From Gluconobacter kondonii (GTDB taxonomy: Bacteria > Pseudomonadota > Alphaproteobacteria > Acetobacterales > Acetobacteraceae): DNA of 64,000 nt. A program made the position numbers and the translations under genes. The stretch lies in NCBI RefSeq assembly GCF_002723995.1, contig NZ_BEWP01000006.1:163436-227435 (forward strand), read 5' to 3'. Each line of letters opens with the position of its first letter. The first letter of the stretch is position 1. A model generated the notes under the pieces. The model had not been told where the DNA came from and did not search any database. It saw only the letters and a list, made by a program, of their open reading frames with translations. Shown piece after piece: positions 19,246 through 28,671 of this stretch.

Positions 19246-20121
19246 TTACTTCACATACGCTGCGAGGGTACGAAGCTGTCTCAATGGTTTGGAGACTTTC
19301 GGGGCGATGTCGGGTGTTTTCCAGCCGCGCTTTTGCAGGGCCGACAGGATGGGCGCGTAGGACGCGGCCATCATGCGTGCCGGACGCATTGCGGTGCTGT
19401 CGCACAGTTGCATGGCCTTCCGCGCTTCCCGAAAATGGTCCCGCGCACGCTGGGCGAGGATGCGCCCCACCTGATCTAGACCGTGAGCGTAAAGCGCTTC
19501 GTGAGGATTTTTCGGGACATCGAACCGGGTCAGGAGTTCGGATGGAAGATACAGCCGGTCGCGGCCCGCATCTTCGGCGATATCGCGCAGAATATTCGTC
19601 AGCTGAAGCGCGCGCCCCAGATGATAGGCAACGCGCCGCGCATTGTCGGAAGAATCTCCGAACACGCAGACCGACAGGCGCCCGACAGCCGACGCCACAC
19701 GATCGCAGTACAGATCCAGCGTCGCCTCGTCCGGTGCGACGATCGGCGCTCCACAATCCATGGCCATGCCGTCAATGACGTCGTGAAAATCCTGAGGCTG
19801 AAGCTGGTAACGGTGGATCGCCACGATCAGAACTCGGTCGAGTGCATCCGTTGCGATCCCTTCATAGAGGCCGTCAACGCGACGATGCCAGTCCTGAAGA
19901 GCGGCCATAGGATCTGCAACGCCCGCATCGCCATCGGCGATATCGTCCACCTGACGACAGAACGCATATACCGCGAACATCGCCTGACGGCGATCCGCCG
20001 GAAGGATACGCATTCCACGGGCAAAGGATGTTCCCGAGGCGGTGACGATCCTTTCGACATGATCCAGATCGGCCTGCGCGCAGGGAAGACCTGAAGAAGC
20101 GCGCATCCTGCTGAAAACCAT
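19246..20121 (-). CDS. hpnD: HpnD, presqualene diphosphate synthase
   Basis: HpnD condenses two farnesyl diphosphates to presqualene diphosphate. The 291-residue protein carries the first Asp-rich motif VDDIADGD (about 57-64), YCDRVASAVG, and the second Asp-rich motif NILRDIAEDAGRDRLYLP, all binding Mg-diphosphate in trans-prenyltransferases of the squalene/phytoene synthase fold. The ATG at 20121 has an AGGGGA ribosome site. It is the first gene of hpnD-hpnE-shc-hpnG; the promoter should lie between 20122 and the divergent cupin gene at 20258. Confidence 0.94.
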   Translation of the reverse strand: MVFSRMRASSGLPCAQADLDHVERIVTASGTSFARGMRILPADRRQAMFAVYAFCRQVDDIADGDAGVADPMAALQDWHRRVDGLYEGIATDALDRVLIVAIHRYQLQPQDFHDVIDGMAMDCGAPIVAPDEATLDLYCDRVASAVGRLSVCVFGDSSDNARRVAYHLGRALQLTNILRDIAEDAGRDRLYLPSELLTRFDVPKNPHEALYAHGLDQVGRILAQRARDHFREARKAMQLCDSTAMRPARMMAASYAPILSALQKRGWKTPDIAPKVSKPLRQLRTLAAYVK

Positions 20122-20257
20122 GTCTGTCCCCTGTCTCGTTTCAGAAGATCAGGGTTCTAGACCCAAATCCCGGCGAGACAAAGATGACCTGAACCGAAAG
20201 GGCCGCCCTGTGTTAATGTGATGCCAAAAGGCAACACCTGAAAAGGAGTCTTTCGTC

Positions 20258-20716
20258 ATGCGCCTTCTCTCTATGAAAAACGCCGCCTTTCTCGCCGCAG
20301 TGCTGATCGCTCCCCTCGCCTCTGCCCAGACAACGCCTCCCACAACGGCCAGCGGGCACGCGGAGCATCTCCTTGCGGACGATCATTCCTGGAATGGCAC
20401 GCCCTACGACCGCTACCCGACCACGCGACCGATGCTCAGTATGATTAAGCTGACCATTCCTGCGCATTCCGCCCTTCCCTGGCATGTTCATCCGTATCCG
20501 AATGCGGGTTATGTCCTAGAAGGAACGCTCACGATCGAGGATCGGCAAAGCGGCAAAAAGCGGACGTTCCATCAAGGCGAAGCCTTTGCGGAATCGGTCA
20601 ATGATGTTCATCGTGGCGTCACGGGCGACGGCCAGACGGTTCTTCTGCTGACCTATGCGGGGTCGCCCGGAAAGCCGACGTCCATCCCTCTGCCCGGCCA
20701 GCAGAAAGAATACTGA
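20258..20716 (+). CDS. exported cupin-domain protein
   Basis: The 152-residue protein has a Sec signal peptide (residues 1-24, hydrophobic AAFLAAVLIAPLAS, cleavage near ASA-QT). The rest is a single cupin barrel: PWHVHPYPNAGYVLEG (motif 1, metal-binding His residues and Glu) and NDVHRGVTGDGQTVLLL (motif 2). The ATG at 20258 has an AAAAGGAG site. It is divergent from hpnD. The function of periplasmic cupins of this type is unknown; there is no direct evidence for a role in hopanoid synthesis. Confidence 0.82.
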   Translation: MRLLSMKNAAFLAAVLIAPLASAQTTPPTTASGHAEHLLADDHSWNGTPYDRYPTTRPMLSMIKLTIPAHSALPWHVHPYPNAGYVLEGTLTIEDRQSGKKRTFHQGEAFAESVNDVHRGVTGDGQTVLLLTYAGSPGKPTSIPLPGQQKEY

Positions 20717-20735
20717 AAATATCTTCGGGTGTGCT

Positions 20736-20765
20736 TTGACAGGGAAAACGTTTCGGAACTAACAT
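20736..20765 (+). promoter_or_regulatory. candidate sigma-70 promoter of the Tat-signal aminotransferase
   Basis: TTGACA at 20736-20741 and TAACAT at 20760-20765 are 18 bp apart, upstream of the ATG at 20797. The -10 element lies inside an inverted repeat (20754-20771), which would suit a repressor site. This is a pattern match only. Confidence 0.4.
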
Positions 20766-20771
20766 GTTCCG
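20754..20771. repeat. 6-bp inverted repeat over the candidate -10 box
   Basis: CGGAAC (20754-20759) and GTTCCG (20766-20771) flank TAACAT. The symmetric placement over the putative -10 element suggests an operator, but such a short repeat can occur by chance. Confidence 0.4.
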
Positions 20772-20796
20772 GACCTAGTCTGGAGTATGGCCCACA

Positions 20797-21966
20797 ATGA
20801 CCAGTCCCCTCTCTTCTGCCGCCCGTAGCGACCTTCTTGCCCGGGGATATTCCCGGCGCAGCTTTGGGCGAATTGCTACACTTCTGGCCGCAGGTGCGAC
20901 CGTAAAGGCCCTGACAAACTCAGCCCGCGCGGATATTCTTCCGTCGGGGATCAATTTCGAGGGCGTTACCCGTCTTGGTAGCAATGAATGCTGGACTGGT
21001 CCCTTCCCGGAAGCTGCACAGGCTGGCGCATCCTCGGTTTTTCAGAGCAATCGCTACGATCCGACCGGTCACATGCGTGATGACCTTATCAAGACGGTTT
21101 CCGATGTCGAAGGACTTCCCCAGACCCACGTCATGACGTGGTGTGGTTCGTCCGATCCCCTCGCCCGTGCCATCGTCACGTTCTGTTCGCCCACCCGCGG
21201 GCTTGTGACGGCTGACCCCAGCTATGAAGCTGGATGGGTCGCTGCGGACTGGTTGAAAATTCCTCTGGCCCGTGTGCCACTGACGGCGAAAAACGGATAC
21301 AAGACGGATGTCCGGGCCATGCTGGCGGCTGATCCCAATGCAGGCGTCTACTATATTTGTTCTCCGAACAATCCGACGGGCACTCTGACGCCGCTGCGAG
21401 ATATCGCGTGGCTGGTTGAGAACAAGCCCAAGGGTTCGATTGTACTGGTGGATGAGGCTTACATCCATTTTGCGAATGCCCCGAGTGCTGTGGAATTGGT
21501 GGCCAACAACAAGGATGTCGTCGTTCTCAGGACTTTCTCGAAAATGTTCGCTATGGCTGGAATGCGCCTTGGCCTGTCATTTGCAAGGCCCGATCTTCAT
21601 GAGAGCATGATGCGCTATGATGGGAAAAGCGCCACTTCGATGCTTCCGGTTCCGGCCATGGCCTGTGGCACGATGAGCCTCACCATGAAGTCCGCGATCG
21701 CGGCCCGCAAGGAGGAGATGATTGCGGCGCGCAACATGACGTTCCAGCATCTTCGCAAGCGGGGCATTCATTTCATTCCGTCTGATGCAAACATGTTCAT
21801 CATCGACTGGAAGAAGCCTGCAAAACCCATTCAGGATGCCTTCCTGAAGCAGAATGTTCTGATCGGTCGCTCATGGCCTATCTGGCCAAATGCTTCGCGG
21901 ATTACGGTTGGCTCCATGGATGAAATGAAGACCTTCTGTACCGCACTGGACCAGATTTACACCTGA
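20797..21966 (+). CDS. PLP-dependent aminotransferase (HisC-like) with twin-arginine signal
   Basis: The 389-residue protein is a fold-type I aminotransferase closest in look to histidinol-phosphate aminotransferases: RLGSNECWTGP near the N-terminus, YYICSPNNPTGTLTP, VDEAYIHF, and the PLP-lysine segment LRTFSKMFAMAGMRLG. Before the catalytic domain, residues 15-45 contain SRRSFGRIATLLAAGA, a good twin-arginine signal with a hydrophobic stretch, so the enzyme is predicted to be exported folded with its cofactor. It is not next to his genes. Substrate is unknown. It is tail-to-tail with hpnC (29 bp gap). Confidence 0.85.
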   Translation: MTSPLSSAARSDLLARGYSRRSFGRIATLLAAGATVKALTNSARADILPSGINFEGVTRLGSNECWTGPFPEAAQAGASSVFQSNRYDPTGHMRDDLIKTVSDVEGLPQTHVMTWCGSSDPLARAIVTFCSPTRGLVTADPSYEAGWVAADWLKIPLARVPLTAKNGYKTDVRAMLAADPNAGVYYICSPNNPTGTLTPLRDIAWLVENKPKGSIVLVDEAYIHFANAPSAVELVANNKDVVVLRTFSKMFAMAGMRLGLSFARPDLHESMMRYDGKSATSMLPVPAMACGTMSLTMKSAIAARKEEMIAARNMTFQHLRKRGIHFIPSDANMFIIDWKKPAKPIQDAFLKQNVLIGRSWPIWPNASRITVGSMDEMKTFCTALDQIYT

Positions 21967-21995
21967 TCTGGTCCAGATAACCCTGCCGTTGCGAT

Positions 21996-22859
21996 TCAAC
22001 CGACGGCAGGGAAATAGCACAGGGCTCGGAACAGGGCCTTTGCCCCATCTGCTTTTGTCAGGGCCACGCGTTCCAGAAGCGGGTCCTGACGACGCAGACG
22101 TGCCGTCAGGATGTGGCATAATTCCACAATCACAGCAGCTTCCAGTCGCATCCGGCGATCCCGAACGAGCAGCGGCAGGGTCCTTGCGTTCCTGTTAAGA
22201 ACATCCACACCATCCAGCATCCGATTGAACACGCGACGCACCCCCGGCTTGCTGCGGACCAGGCGCAGGTCATCCAGACAGACGCCTTCTTCTTCCAGCC
22301 AGGGTAGCGGGACATAGCACCGGTCCAGATCCTTCAGATCGCCCGCGACATCCTGAAGATGATTGATGACCTGAAGTGCGGAACAGAGCGCATCGGATGG
22401 CGCGAGCGTTTCTTCCGCCTCGCCGTGTAGCAGGAGCAGAAAGCGCCCTACAGGGTTGGCGGAATATTTGCAGTAATGCAGCAGTTCGTCCCAGCTTTCG
22501 TAGCGGTTCTTTTCGGCATCCATGCAGAACGCTTCGAGAAGATCCGTTGCCGTTTCCAGCGGCACACCCGTCTGGAGAAGGACGTCGCGAAGTTTGACTG
22601 CTGTTTGTGCGTCGGCGCGCTGAGGGGCTGTGATTTCGCCTCGGATAACGGCTGCCATGCCCTTGAGGCGTGCAATCTTTTCGGGAGGCGTCAGCTCAGT
22701 CGTGTCCACCATATCATCCGCGACACGCGCGAAATTATAGTAGTTGTGAACGTAAGGTCGCAGACGCGGGGCGATCAGAAATGATCCAACGGGAAAATTT
22801 TCGTCGGATTTGCCTTTGGCGGAGGTGACGTCTTTCGTCCCCCAGATGGTGTCTGTCAC
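21996..22859 (-). CDS. hpnC: HpnC, hydroxysqualene synthase
   Basis: HpnC converts presqualene diphosphate to hydroxysqualene. The 287-residue squalene synthase-like protein shows FARVADDMVDTTEL (Asp-rich motif 1), YCKYSANPVGRFLLLLHG, and VINHLQDVAGDLKDLDRCYVP (motif 2). The start is GTG at 22857-22859 overlapping the hpnB stop as GTGA, so it is coupled to hpnB. With HpnD and HpnE from the other block it completes squalene synthesis. Confidence 0.94.
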   Translation of the reverse strand: MTDTIWGTKDVTSAKGKSDENFPVGSFLIAPRLRPYVHNYYNFARVADDMVDTTELTPPEKIARLKGMAAVIRGEITAPQRADAQTAVKLRDVLLQTGVPLETATDLLEAFCMDAEKNRYESWDELLHYCKYSANPVGRFLLLLHGEAEETLAPSDALCSALQVINHLQDVAGDLKDLDRCYVPLPWLEEEGVCLDDLRLVRSKPGVRRVFNRMLDGVDVLNRNARTLPLLVRDRRMRLEAAVIVELCHILTARLRRQDPLLERVALTKADGAKALFRALCYFPAVG

Positions 22860-23998
22860 GATGCTTCATCCGTGTAGGAACGATTTTTCCACCGCACACC
22901 AACGCCACGATGGTGATCGATGGCCGATCCGATGGTTGCTGCCATGTAAAAAGCCGCAACAAGTGGAAGAGGAATGGCACGCCACAGCGGCAGGCCGAAA
23001 CGGCGGAGTGTGGGGACAAAGGTCAGGCACGACAGGAGATAGGTCAGAAGTCCGATCCGCCGTTCCCGTCCCTTGCCAAACAGTGTTAGCCCGATTGGAA
23101 GCAGCCATATCATGGCCATTCCCAAAATTGTCGCAAACAGAAGGAGCGGCGAGTGCCGAAGTTGCACATAGGCCGTGCGGGCAATCATGTGCCAGACATC
23201 CTTCATGCCGCGATATGGCCTGATCGACCATGCCAGCGCACTGTGTCCCAGATAGAGCCGTCCACCGGACCGTTTGACATGAGCGGCCAGAGTGCAGTCG
23301 TCGATCAAGGCCCCGCGCAGTGCCTTAATTCCGCCGATCCGCTCCAAGGCCCGGCGGCGCAGGAGAATAGTTCCTCCCGCAGCCCCGGCAATGCGAGAGC
23401 GTTCGCTGGCGATCCGCGAAAACGGGTAGAGCATGGCAAAGAAATAGACGAACGCCGGGACCAGAAAGCGCTCCGCATTACTTTCGCAGTTCAGCGCCAC
23501 CATTTCCGAGACAAGATCCAGATCGTCTTCCCGTGCCTTGGCGACCAGAGAGGCCAGATGCTCTGGCGCGTGCATGATGTCGGCATCGGTCAGGAGGACG
23601 TATCCATAGGGGCCGATCCGCGTCAGCGCTTCCTGTTCTCCCTGATGGACGGCCCAGAGCTTGCCGCTCCATCCTGCGGGACGTTTAGCGCCTGTGATGA
23701 CCGTCAGGCGCTCATGCGGATCAGGCAGGGAGCGAGCAATATCGGCCGTTCCATCCGTGCTCTCGTCATCGATCAGGATAATGGACAGCTTACCATCATA
23801 ATCCTGTTCCAGAAGAGACGTCAGGCAGGCTGCGATGGACTCGGCTTCGTCCCGTGCGGGAATAACGATGGCCACATCCGGAGCTGCATCTGGGGTGGAT
23901 TTTGGCTCAAGAATGGGGCCTTTCTGCCAGAAATTTCCATGAAACAGCGAAAGATAGATCCAGGCTCCCAGGCTGGTCAGTGCGCTTCCGAACAGCAT
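22856..23998 (-). CDS. hpnB: HpnB, hopanoid-associated family 2 glycosyltransferase
   Basis: The 380-residue protein has an N-terminal membrane helix, a GT2 catalytic domain (VAIVIPARDEAESI, IDDESTDGTADIA, LLTDADIMHAP with the DxD-like motif DAD, and DDCTLAAHVKRSGG), and C-terminal hydrophobic segments that would anchor it in the inner membrane. It matches the hopene-associated glycosyltransferase family; its sugar donor and product are not settled. The ATG shares bases with the hpnA stop (TAATG), and hpnC overlaps its end by 4 bp. Confidence 0.92.
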   Translation of the reverse strand: MLFGSALTSLGAWIYLSLFHGNFWQKGPILEPKSTPDAAPDVAIVIPARDEAESIAACLTSLLEQDYDGKLSIILIDDESTDGTADIARSLPDPHERLTVITGAKRPAGWSGKLWAVHQGEQEALTRIGPYGYVLLTDADIMHAPEHLASLVAKAREDDLDLVSEMVALNCESNAERFLVPAFVYFFAMLYPFSRIASERSRIAGAAGGTILLRRRALERIGGIKALRGALIDDCTLAAHVKRSGGRLYLGHSALAWSIRPYRGMKDVWHMIARTAYVQLRHSPLLLFATILGMAMIWLLPIGLTLFGKGRERRIGLLTYLLSCLTFVPTLRRFGLPLWRAIPLPLVAAFYMAATIGSAIDHHRGVGVRWKNRSYTDEAS

Positions 23999-24993
23999 TA
24001 TTTCATCCGCCCATGCTGACGGAACCAGACGATCGCATCTGTCACGGCATCGCGGGCCGGGCGCGGGGTGTATCCGAGTTCTCTCTTGGCCTTGTCGGAT
24101 GAGAAGAACATCAGTTTCTTGGACATGGCCAGTGTTTCACGCGTCACCCGCGGTTCAATGCCGAACCCGCGTGCCAGCCATTCGGAGACAAGGGCCACGG
24201 GATAGAGCCAGGACTGCTTGAGTTTGATTCCCGGCGGCTTCACCCCGGCAATCTGACTGACCATGCGGAAAAGATCTCCCAGCATGATGTTCTCGCCGCC
24301 AAGGATGTATTTCTCGCCGATCTTGCCCCGTTCCAGAGCCAGAGCATGTCCTTCCGCGACATCATCGACATGCACGATGTTTAGACCCGTCTCGACATAG
24401 GCCGGCATGTTTCCGCTGGCACAGTCGAGAACCATCTGGCCCGTCGGTGTCGGCCTGATGTCCCGGGGGCCAACGGGGGTCGACGGATTAACGATAATCG
24501 CAGGCAGGTTCTTCTCGCGGATCAGCCGCAGGACTTCCTGTTCCGCACGATATTTCGAAAGCTTGTAGATCCCGATGACCTGACTTTCCGTAACAGGGGT
24601 GTTCTCGTCAGCTGATTCGCCATTTTTGCACAGGCCGAGTGCAGCCACTGAGGAACAGTAGATGATTTTTTCTACCCCGGCCTCCAGAGCGGCCAGCATC
24701 AGATTGCGTGTCCCCTCCACATTGGCCTTCATCATGATTTCCGGATCCGGAACCCAGAGTCGGTAATCGGCAGCGACGTGGAAAAGGGTTTTAACGTTTT
24801 TCAGTGCTGGAGCGAGCGTGTCCGGATCGGCGAGATCTCCGACAACGATTTCCGCGTCAAGCTCCGCAATATTTGAACGGTCGGATGTCGGGCGGACGAA
24901 AAGCCTCAGGCGGTGTCCGCGTTCTTCAAGGACGCGGGCGACGGCAGAGCCGACAAACCCGGTAGCCCCCGTCACGAGTGTGACATCGTTCAT
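23998..24993 (-). CDS. hpnA: HpnA, hopanoid-associated sugar epimerase/dehydrogenase
   Basis: An extended short-chain dehydrogenase of 331 residues. The NAD-binding motif is TLVTGATGFVGSAVAR at the N-terminus and the catalytic YxxxK is IYKLSKYRAE. It belongs to the DFR-like group always linked to hopanoid genes. The ATG at 24993 was chosen because AAGGAG lies upstream; an ATG 8 codons further out lacks one. It heads hpnA-hpnB-hpnC and is divergent from hpnL. Its substrate is unproven. Confidence 0.92.
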   Translation of the reverse strand: MNDVTLVTGATGFVGSAVARVLEERGHRLRLFVRPTSDRSNIAELDAEIVVGDLADPDTLAPALKNVKTLFHVAADYRLWVPDPEIMMKANVEGTRNLMLAALEAGVEKIIYCSSVAALGLCKNGESADENTPVTESQVIGIYKLSKYRAEQEVLRLIREKNLPAIIVNPSTPVGPRDIRPTPTGQMVLDCASGNMPAYVETGLNIVHVDDVAEGHALALERGKIGEKYILGGENIMLGDLFRMVSQIAGVKPPGIKLKQSWLYPVALVSEWLARGFGIEPRVTRETLAMSKKLMFFSSDKAKRELGYTPRPARDAVTDAIVWFRQHGRMK

Positions 24994-25112
24994 GGTGGCA
25001 GTGTCTCCTTGGTTCATCAGCAGATGGTTGCAATTTATGACAGCATAATCCTCCCGGCTTTTCGGGGAAAGCGTCTGTGAGGGTGGAATATTAACGATAC
25101 CTGCGATAGATC

Positions 25113-26279
25113 GTGTGCAAACGGCATGTGACGAAGACGTTGAAAAAAACTCTCCCTGTTCTCCTTTCCCTTCTCGGGGTGGCCCTGTTCACCTTCATTG
25201 CGGCCAGAGCCGGTATCCATCCTGTCATGGAAGCGCTCTCCAAAGTCGGGCTTGGCGGCTTCCTGCTCCTTGCGGCCTGTCAGCTTGTGGTGGATGTGGG
25301 CTTGGGGATTGCCTGGCATGCAGCCGTTCCCATTCTCAGCGTCAAACGCCTGATGGCCGCACGCCTTGTTCGTGACAGTGCTGGAGCCTGTCTGCCGTTC
25401 TCCCAGCTTGGCGGAATGGTCATTGGTGTTCGTGCAACAATGGCAGGTGTGGACCCAAGAACTGAACAGGGCGAAGAACTGCACTGGCCAGAAGCTGTCG
25501 CCGCCAATCTGGTGGACATCACAACAGAAGTTCTGGGGCAGATTGCCTTCGTGCTGATCGCCCTGCTTTGCCTTATCGGCCATCACGACGCTGCAAGATT
25601 TGTCTGGCCGCTCATTGGCGGAATGGCGCTGCTTAGCCTCGGAATTGCCGGTTTCATCTGGACCCAGCAGCGCGGTGGAGCGACGGTCAGTAAGGTTGCG
25701 ACATTTCTGGGGCGGCACATCGCTGCCGAATGGCGTGACTCGCTGATCGGAAATACCGCTGCTTTCCAGTCTCGCTTGGAAGAACTCTGGAGCCGTCCGG
25801 ACCGGATTTCTTTGGGCGCACTTTGTCATCTGATATGCTGGACAGGCAGTGCTGCCATGACGTGGCTGGGACTTCAGCTTCTGGGCGCGCATATCGGATT
25901 TTTCTCGTCCGTCGCCATTGAAGGTGTAGTCTGTGGCATTATGTCGGCAGGTTTTCTGGTTCCTGGCGCGCTGGGGGTTCAGGAAGCCGCTTATGTCGCG
26001 CTTGGGATGATTTTTGGCGTGGATGCGGAAGTGTCTCTCAGCCTTTCGCTCCTGCGGCGCGGACGGGATATTTTGATTGGTATTCCGGTTCTGCTGATCT
26101 GGCAGTTCGTTGAGATGCGGCGTCTTCGTCATGAACGCTCCACACCTGGGTCTCGTCGCAAGAAAGTTATCTCCCCGGCGGTGACAGCCATTGCGGGCAA
26201 CATCAAGAATGAGGGGGCGTCCCGTGACGGAAAGACGTCCGAGGACACTTCCTTCGCAACGGCACCCCGCGGACTATGA
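25113..26279 (+). CDS. hpnL: HpnL-family integral membrane protein
   Basis: A 388-residue protein with about 7-8 hydrophobic segments up to residue 335 and a charged C-terminal tail. It matches the lysylphosphatidylglycerol synthase TM-like/flippase group to which HpnL belongs (ARLVRDSAGACLPFSQLGGMV, then GFLVPGALGVQEAAYV). HpnL-type proteins are thought to help place or transport hopanoids. The start is GTG at 25113; GTG 25128 is also possible and no clear ribosome site favours either. Its stop overlaps tyrA (ATGA). Confidence 0.85.
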   Translation: MCKRHVTKTLKKTLPVLLSLLGVALFTFIAARAGIHPVMEALSKVGLGGFLLLAACQLVVDVGLGIAWHAAVPILSVKRLMAARLVRDSAGACLPFSQLGGMVIGVRATMAGVDPRTEQGEELHWPEAVAANLVDITTEVLGQIAFVLIALLCLIGHHDAARFVWPLIGGMALLSLGIAGFIWTQQRGGATVSKVATFLGRHIAAEWRDSLIGNTAAFQSRLEELWSRPDRISLGALCHLICWTGSAAMTWLGLQLLGAHIGFFSSVAIEGVVCGIMSAGFLVPGALGVQEAAYVALGMIFGVDAEVSLSLSLLRRGRDILIGIPVLLIWQFVEMRRLRHERSTPGSRRKKVISPAVTAIAGNIKNEGASRDGKTSEDTSFATAPRGL

Positions 26280-27157
26280 CACCACTTTTCGGATCCCTTT
26301 GTGTCGTTGGACCGGGGCTGATTGGCTCTTCTGTTCTTCGTCGAGCCAAAGAAACACATGCAATTGCCGGAACACTGATCGCAGCGGATTCAAACCCTCG
26401 AGTGCTTGAACGGGTTCGTGAACTGGATATCGCGGACATCACGACGTCTGATCCTGCCGTTTTCGCTCAGGCGGAGTGCGTCATGATCTGTGTTCCTGTT
26501 GGTGCGGTGGAAAACGTCGCACGACAGGTTCTTCCATACATGAAGCCCGGAAGTATTCTCACGGATGTCGCTTCTGTGCGGGGACAACTTGGACCGAAGA
26601 TTCACGCGATCCTCCCCCAAGGTGTGTCCTATGTGCCGGGTCATCCCATGGCTGGAACGGAGCATTCGGGGCCGGATGCCGGTTTTGCAACCCTGTTTGA
26701 GGACCGTTGGGCACTGCTTGTCCCTCCTGACGGAGCCGATCCGGTAGGTATTTCCAAGATTGAAGCGCTCTGGAACCTTTGTGGCGCCCGAACGAAAACC
26801 CTGTCTGACGAACAGCACGATCAGATCTGCGCCATGGTGAGTCACCTTCCGCATCTTCTGGCCTTCACGATCTGCGATACGGCCGACAATCTGTCGGACG
26901 AAATCCGCGCAGCGGTGCTGGATTATGCGGCTTCGGGATTTCGGGATTTTACCCGGATCGCGGCGTCAGATCCTGTTATGTGGCGGGATATTTTCCTCGC
27001 CAATCGTGAGGCGCTTCTGGGCACGCTCGACAGGTTCGTAGCCGATACGCAGGCCATGGCGGATGCGATCCGCAATGGCGACGAGGCGACCATAACCAGC
27101 AAGATCGAACGTGGGCGCACGATCCGCCGAACTCTGATCGAAAACCGTCAGGCCTGA
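26276..27157 (+). CDS. tyrA: prephenate/arogenate dehydrogenase
   Basis: TyrA oxidatively decarboxylates prephenate or arogenate in tyrosine synthesis. The 293-residue protein starts with the NAD-binding motif CVVGPGLIGSSVLRRA. It has the catalytic His in VPGHPMAGTEHSGP and the second conserved His region AMVSHLPHLLAF. No ACT or chorismate mutase domain is attached. It overlaps hpnL by 4 bp, so tyrosine synthesis and a hopanoid gene share a transcript here. A strong hairpin follows. Confidence 0.92.
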   Translation: MTPLFGSLCVVGPGLIGSSVLRRAKETHAIAGTLIAADSNPRVLERVRELDIADITTSDPAVFAQAECVMICVPVGAVENVARQVLPYMKPGSILTDVASVRGQLGPKIHAILPQGVSYVPGHPMAGTEHSGPDAGFATLFEDRWALLVPPDGADPVGISKIEALWNLCGARTKTLSDEQHDQICAMVSHLPHLLAFTICDTADNLSDEIRAAVLDYAASGFRDFTRIAASDPVMWRDIFLANREALLGTLDRFVADTQAMADAIRNGDEATITSKIERGRTIRRTLIENRQA

Positions 27158-27175
27158 GATTTTTTAAGATGTATG

Positions 27176-27209
27176 AACCTGCTGCCGGGCTATGTCCCGG
27201 CAGCAGGTT
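27176..27209. terminator. bidirectional intrinsic terminator between tyrA and pyk
   Basis: The 14-bp perfect stem AACCTGCTGCCGGG / CCCGGCAGCAGGTT encloses a 6-base loop (27190-27195). It sits between convergent genes 19 bp past the tyrA stop and 7 bp before the pyk stop. A GTTTC tail is on the plus side. Confidence 0.85.
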
Positions 27210-27215
27210 GTTTCT

Positions 27216-28646
27216 TCAGGCGGTGACAACACGCAGGGTATTCGTGCTGCCGGAATGGCCGTAAGGCAGTCCAGCCAGAACCAGAACCCGGTCGCCGGGT
27301 TTGCAGAAGTTCATGCTGCGAGCGAGTTCTGCGGCAGGGCCAGCCAGATCCTCAATGCCATGAGCTGTCTGTTCGCGATCCACGACATGCGGGAATGTCC
27401 CCCACACGATGCAGAGGCGACGTGCGACGTCGAGTTCCGGCGTCAGGGCAATGATCGGACAATGCGGCCGCTCACGTGCCATGCGCATTGCGCCGCCACC
27501 ACCACGGGTATGGGACGCAATCACACCGGCATGAAGCGTACGACTGACCTGCCAGGCCGCCTGAACGATTGCGCATTGAACGGTCTCGTCCGGCGTGGGG
27601 CGCAGACGGTCCATGCGGAGCCGCCATTCATGATCCTGCTCGACCCGCTCGGCGATCCGCACCATCATTGACACGGCTTCGAGCGGGTATTTGCCGGCAG
27701 CGCTTTCCGCAGATAGCATGACCGCGTCCGCACCATCATAGACAGCGTTGGATACGTCGGAGACCTCGGCCCGTGTCGGGGTCGGACTTTCAATCATGCT
27801 TTCGAGCATCTGTGTTGCCACGATGACCGGACGACACTGTTTGCGCGCTTCGGCAACCGCACGCTTCTGTGCAACTGGAACTTCCTCCGGCGGCAGCTCC
27901 ACGCCGAGATCGCCACGCGCCACCATGATCGCATCCGAAAGATGCACGATGGCTTCCAGATCTTCCATCGCCTGAGGTTTTTCGAGCTTTGTGACGATTG
28001 CTGCGCGACCGTTCGCAATATCGCGGGCTTCCTGAACGTCTTCCGGGCGTTGCACAAAAGACAGAGCCACGAAATCAACGCCTAGCGACAGGGCGAAATC
28101 AAAGTCGCGACGGTCTTTTTCGGTCAGTGCTGGAATGGGAAGTGTCACATCAGGGACATTGACGCCCTTGCGTTCAGACAACTTGCCTCCGACCACTACG
28201 ACGGTTTCCAGAAAGCCTTCCCCAACCGTCACGACACGGAGCTTGAGCTTGCCATCATCCAGCAGAAGATGACTTCCCTGCTTTGCGGCGGAAATGATTT
28301 CCGGATGTGGCAGGCAAACCCGCGAAATTGTGCCCGGCGTGCGGTCCAGATCCAGACGGAACGGCTTGCCTTCCTCCAGAATCACCGGGCCGTTTTCAAA
28401 CACGCCAACGCGCAGTTTGGGGCCCTGAAGATCTGCAAGGATCGCCAGCGGATGGCCGACCTTCTCTTCGGCGGCACGAATGGCGGCATGACGCTCGCCA
28501 TGATCTTCATGCGCGCCATGGGAGAAATTGAGCCGGAAGACATTCACACCGGCCTGCGCCAGAGAAAGGATCATCTCGGGGGACGATGAAGCCGGCCCCA
28601 GTGTGGCGACGATCCGCGTGCGGCGGTGATGGGAACTCGATGTCAT
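27216..28646 (-). CDS. pyk: pyruvate kinase
   Basis: Pyk transfers phosphate from phosphoenolpyruvate to ADP. The 476-residue protein contains RIVATLGPASSSPEMI, the nucleotide/PEP site VFRLNFSHGAHEDH, the active-site Lys in AAIVTKLEKPQAMEDL, MVARGDLGVELPPEEVP, and VIVATQMLESM. It sits downstream of the SH3-domain gene (25 bp gap) on the same strand. Confidence 0.96.
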   Translation of the reverse strand: MTSSSHHRRTRIVATLGPASSSPEMILSLAQAGVNVFRLNFSHGAHEDHGERHAAIRAAEEKVGHPLAILADLQGPKLRVGVFENGPVILEEGKPFRLDLDRTPGTISRVCLPHPEIISAAKQGSHLLLDDGKLKLRVVTVGEGFLETVVVVGGKLSERKGVNVPDVTLPIPALTEKDRRDFDFALSLGVDFVALSFVQRPEDVQEARDIANGRAAIVTKLEKPQAMEDLEAIVHLSDAIMVARGDLGVELPPEEVPVAQKRAVAEARKQCRPVIVATQMLESMIESPTPTRAEVSDVSNAVYDGADAVMLSAESAAGKYPLEAVSMMVRIAERVEQDHEWRLRMDRLRPTPDETVQCAIVQAAWQVSRTLHAGVIASHTRGGGGAMRMARERPHCPIIALTPELDVARRLCIVWGTFPHVVDREQTAHGIEDLAGPAAELARSMNFCKPGDRVLVLAGLPYGHSGSTNTLRVVTA

Positions 28647-28671
28647 ATACGGCGTCCTCGATCGGAAAAAA

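Noticed and set aside
25035..26132. 365-codon minus-strand frame
   Set aside because: It is opposite hpnL, which has clear membrane segments and a coupled tyrA; the minus frame has biased, non-family composition.
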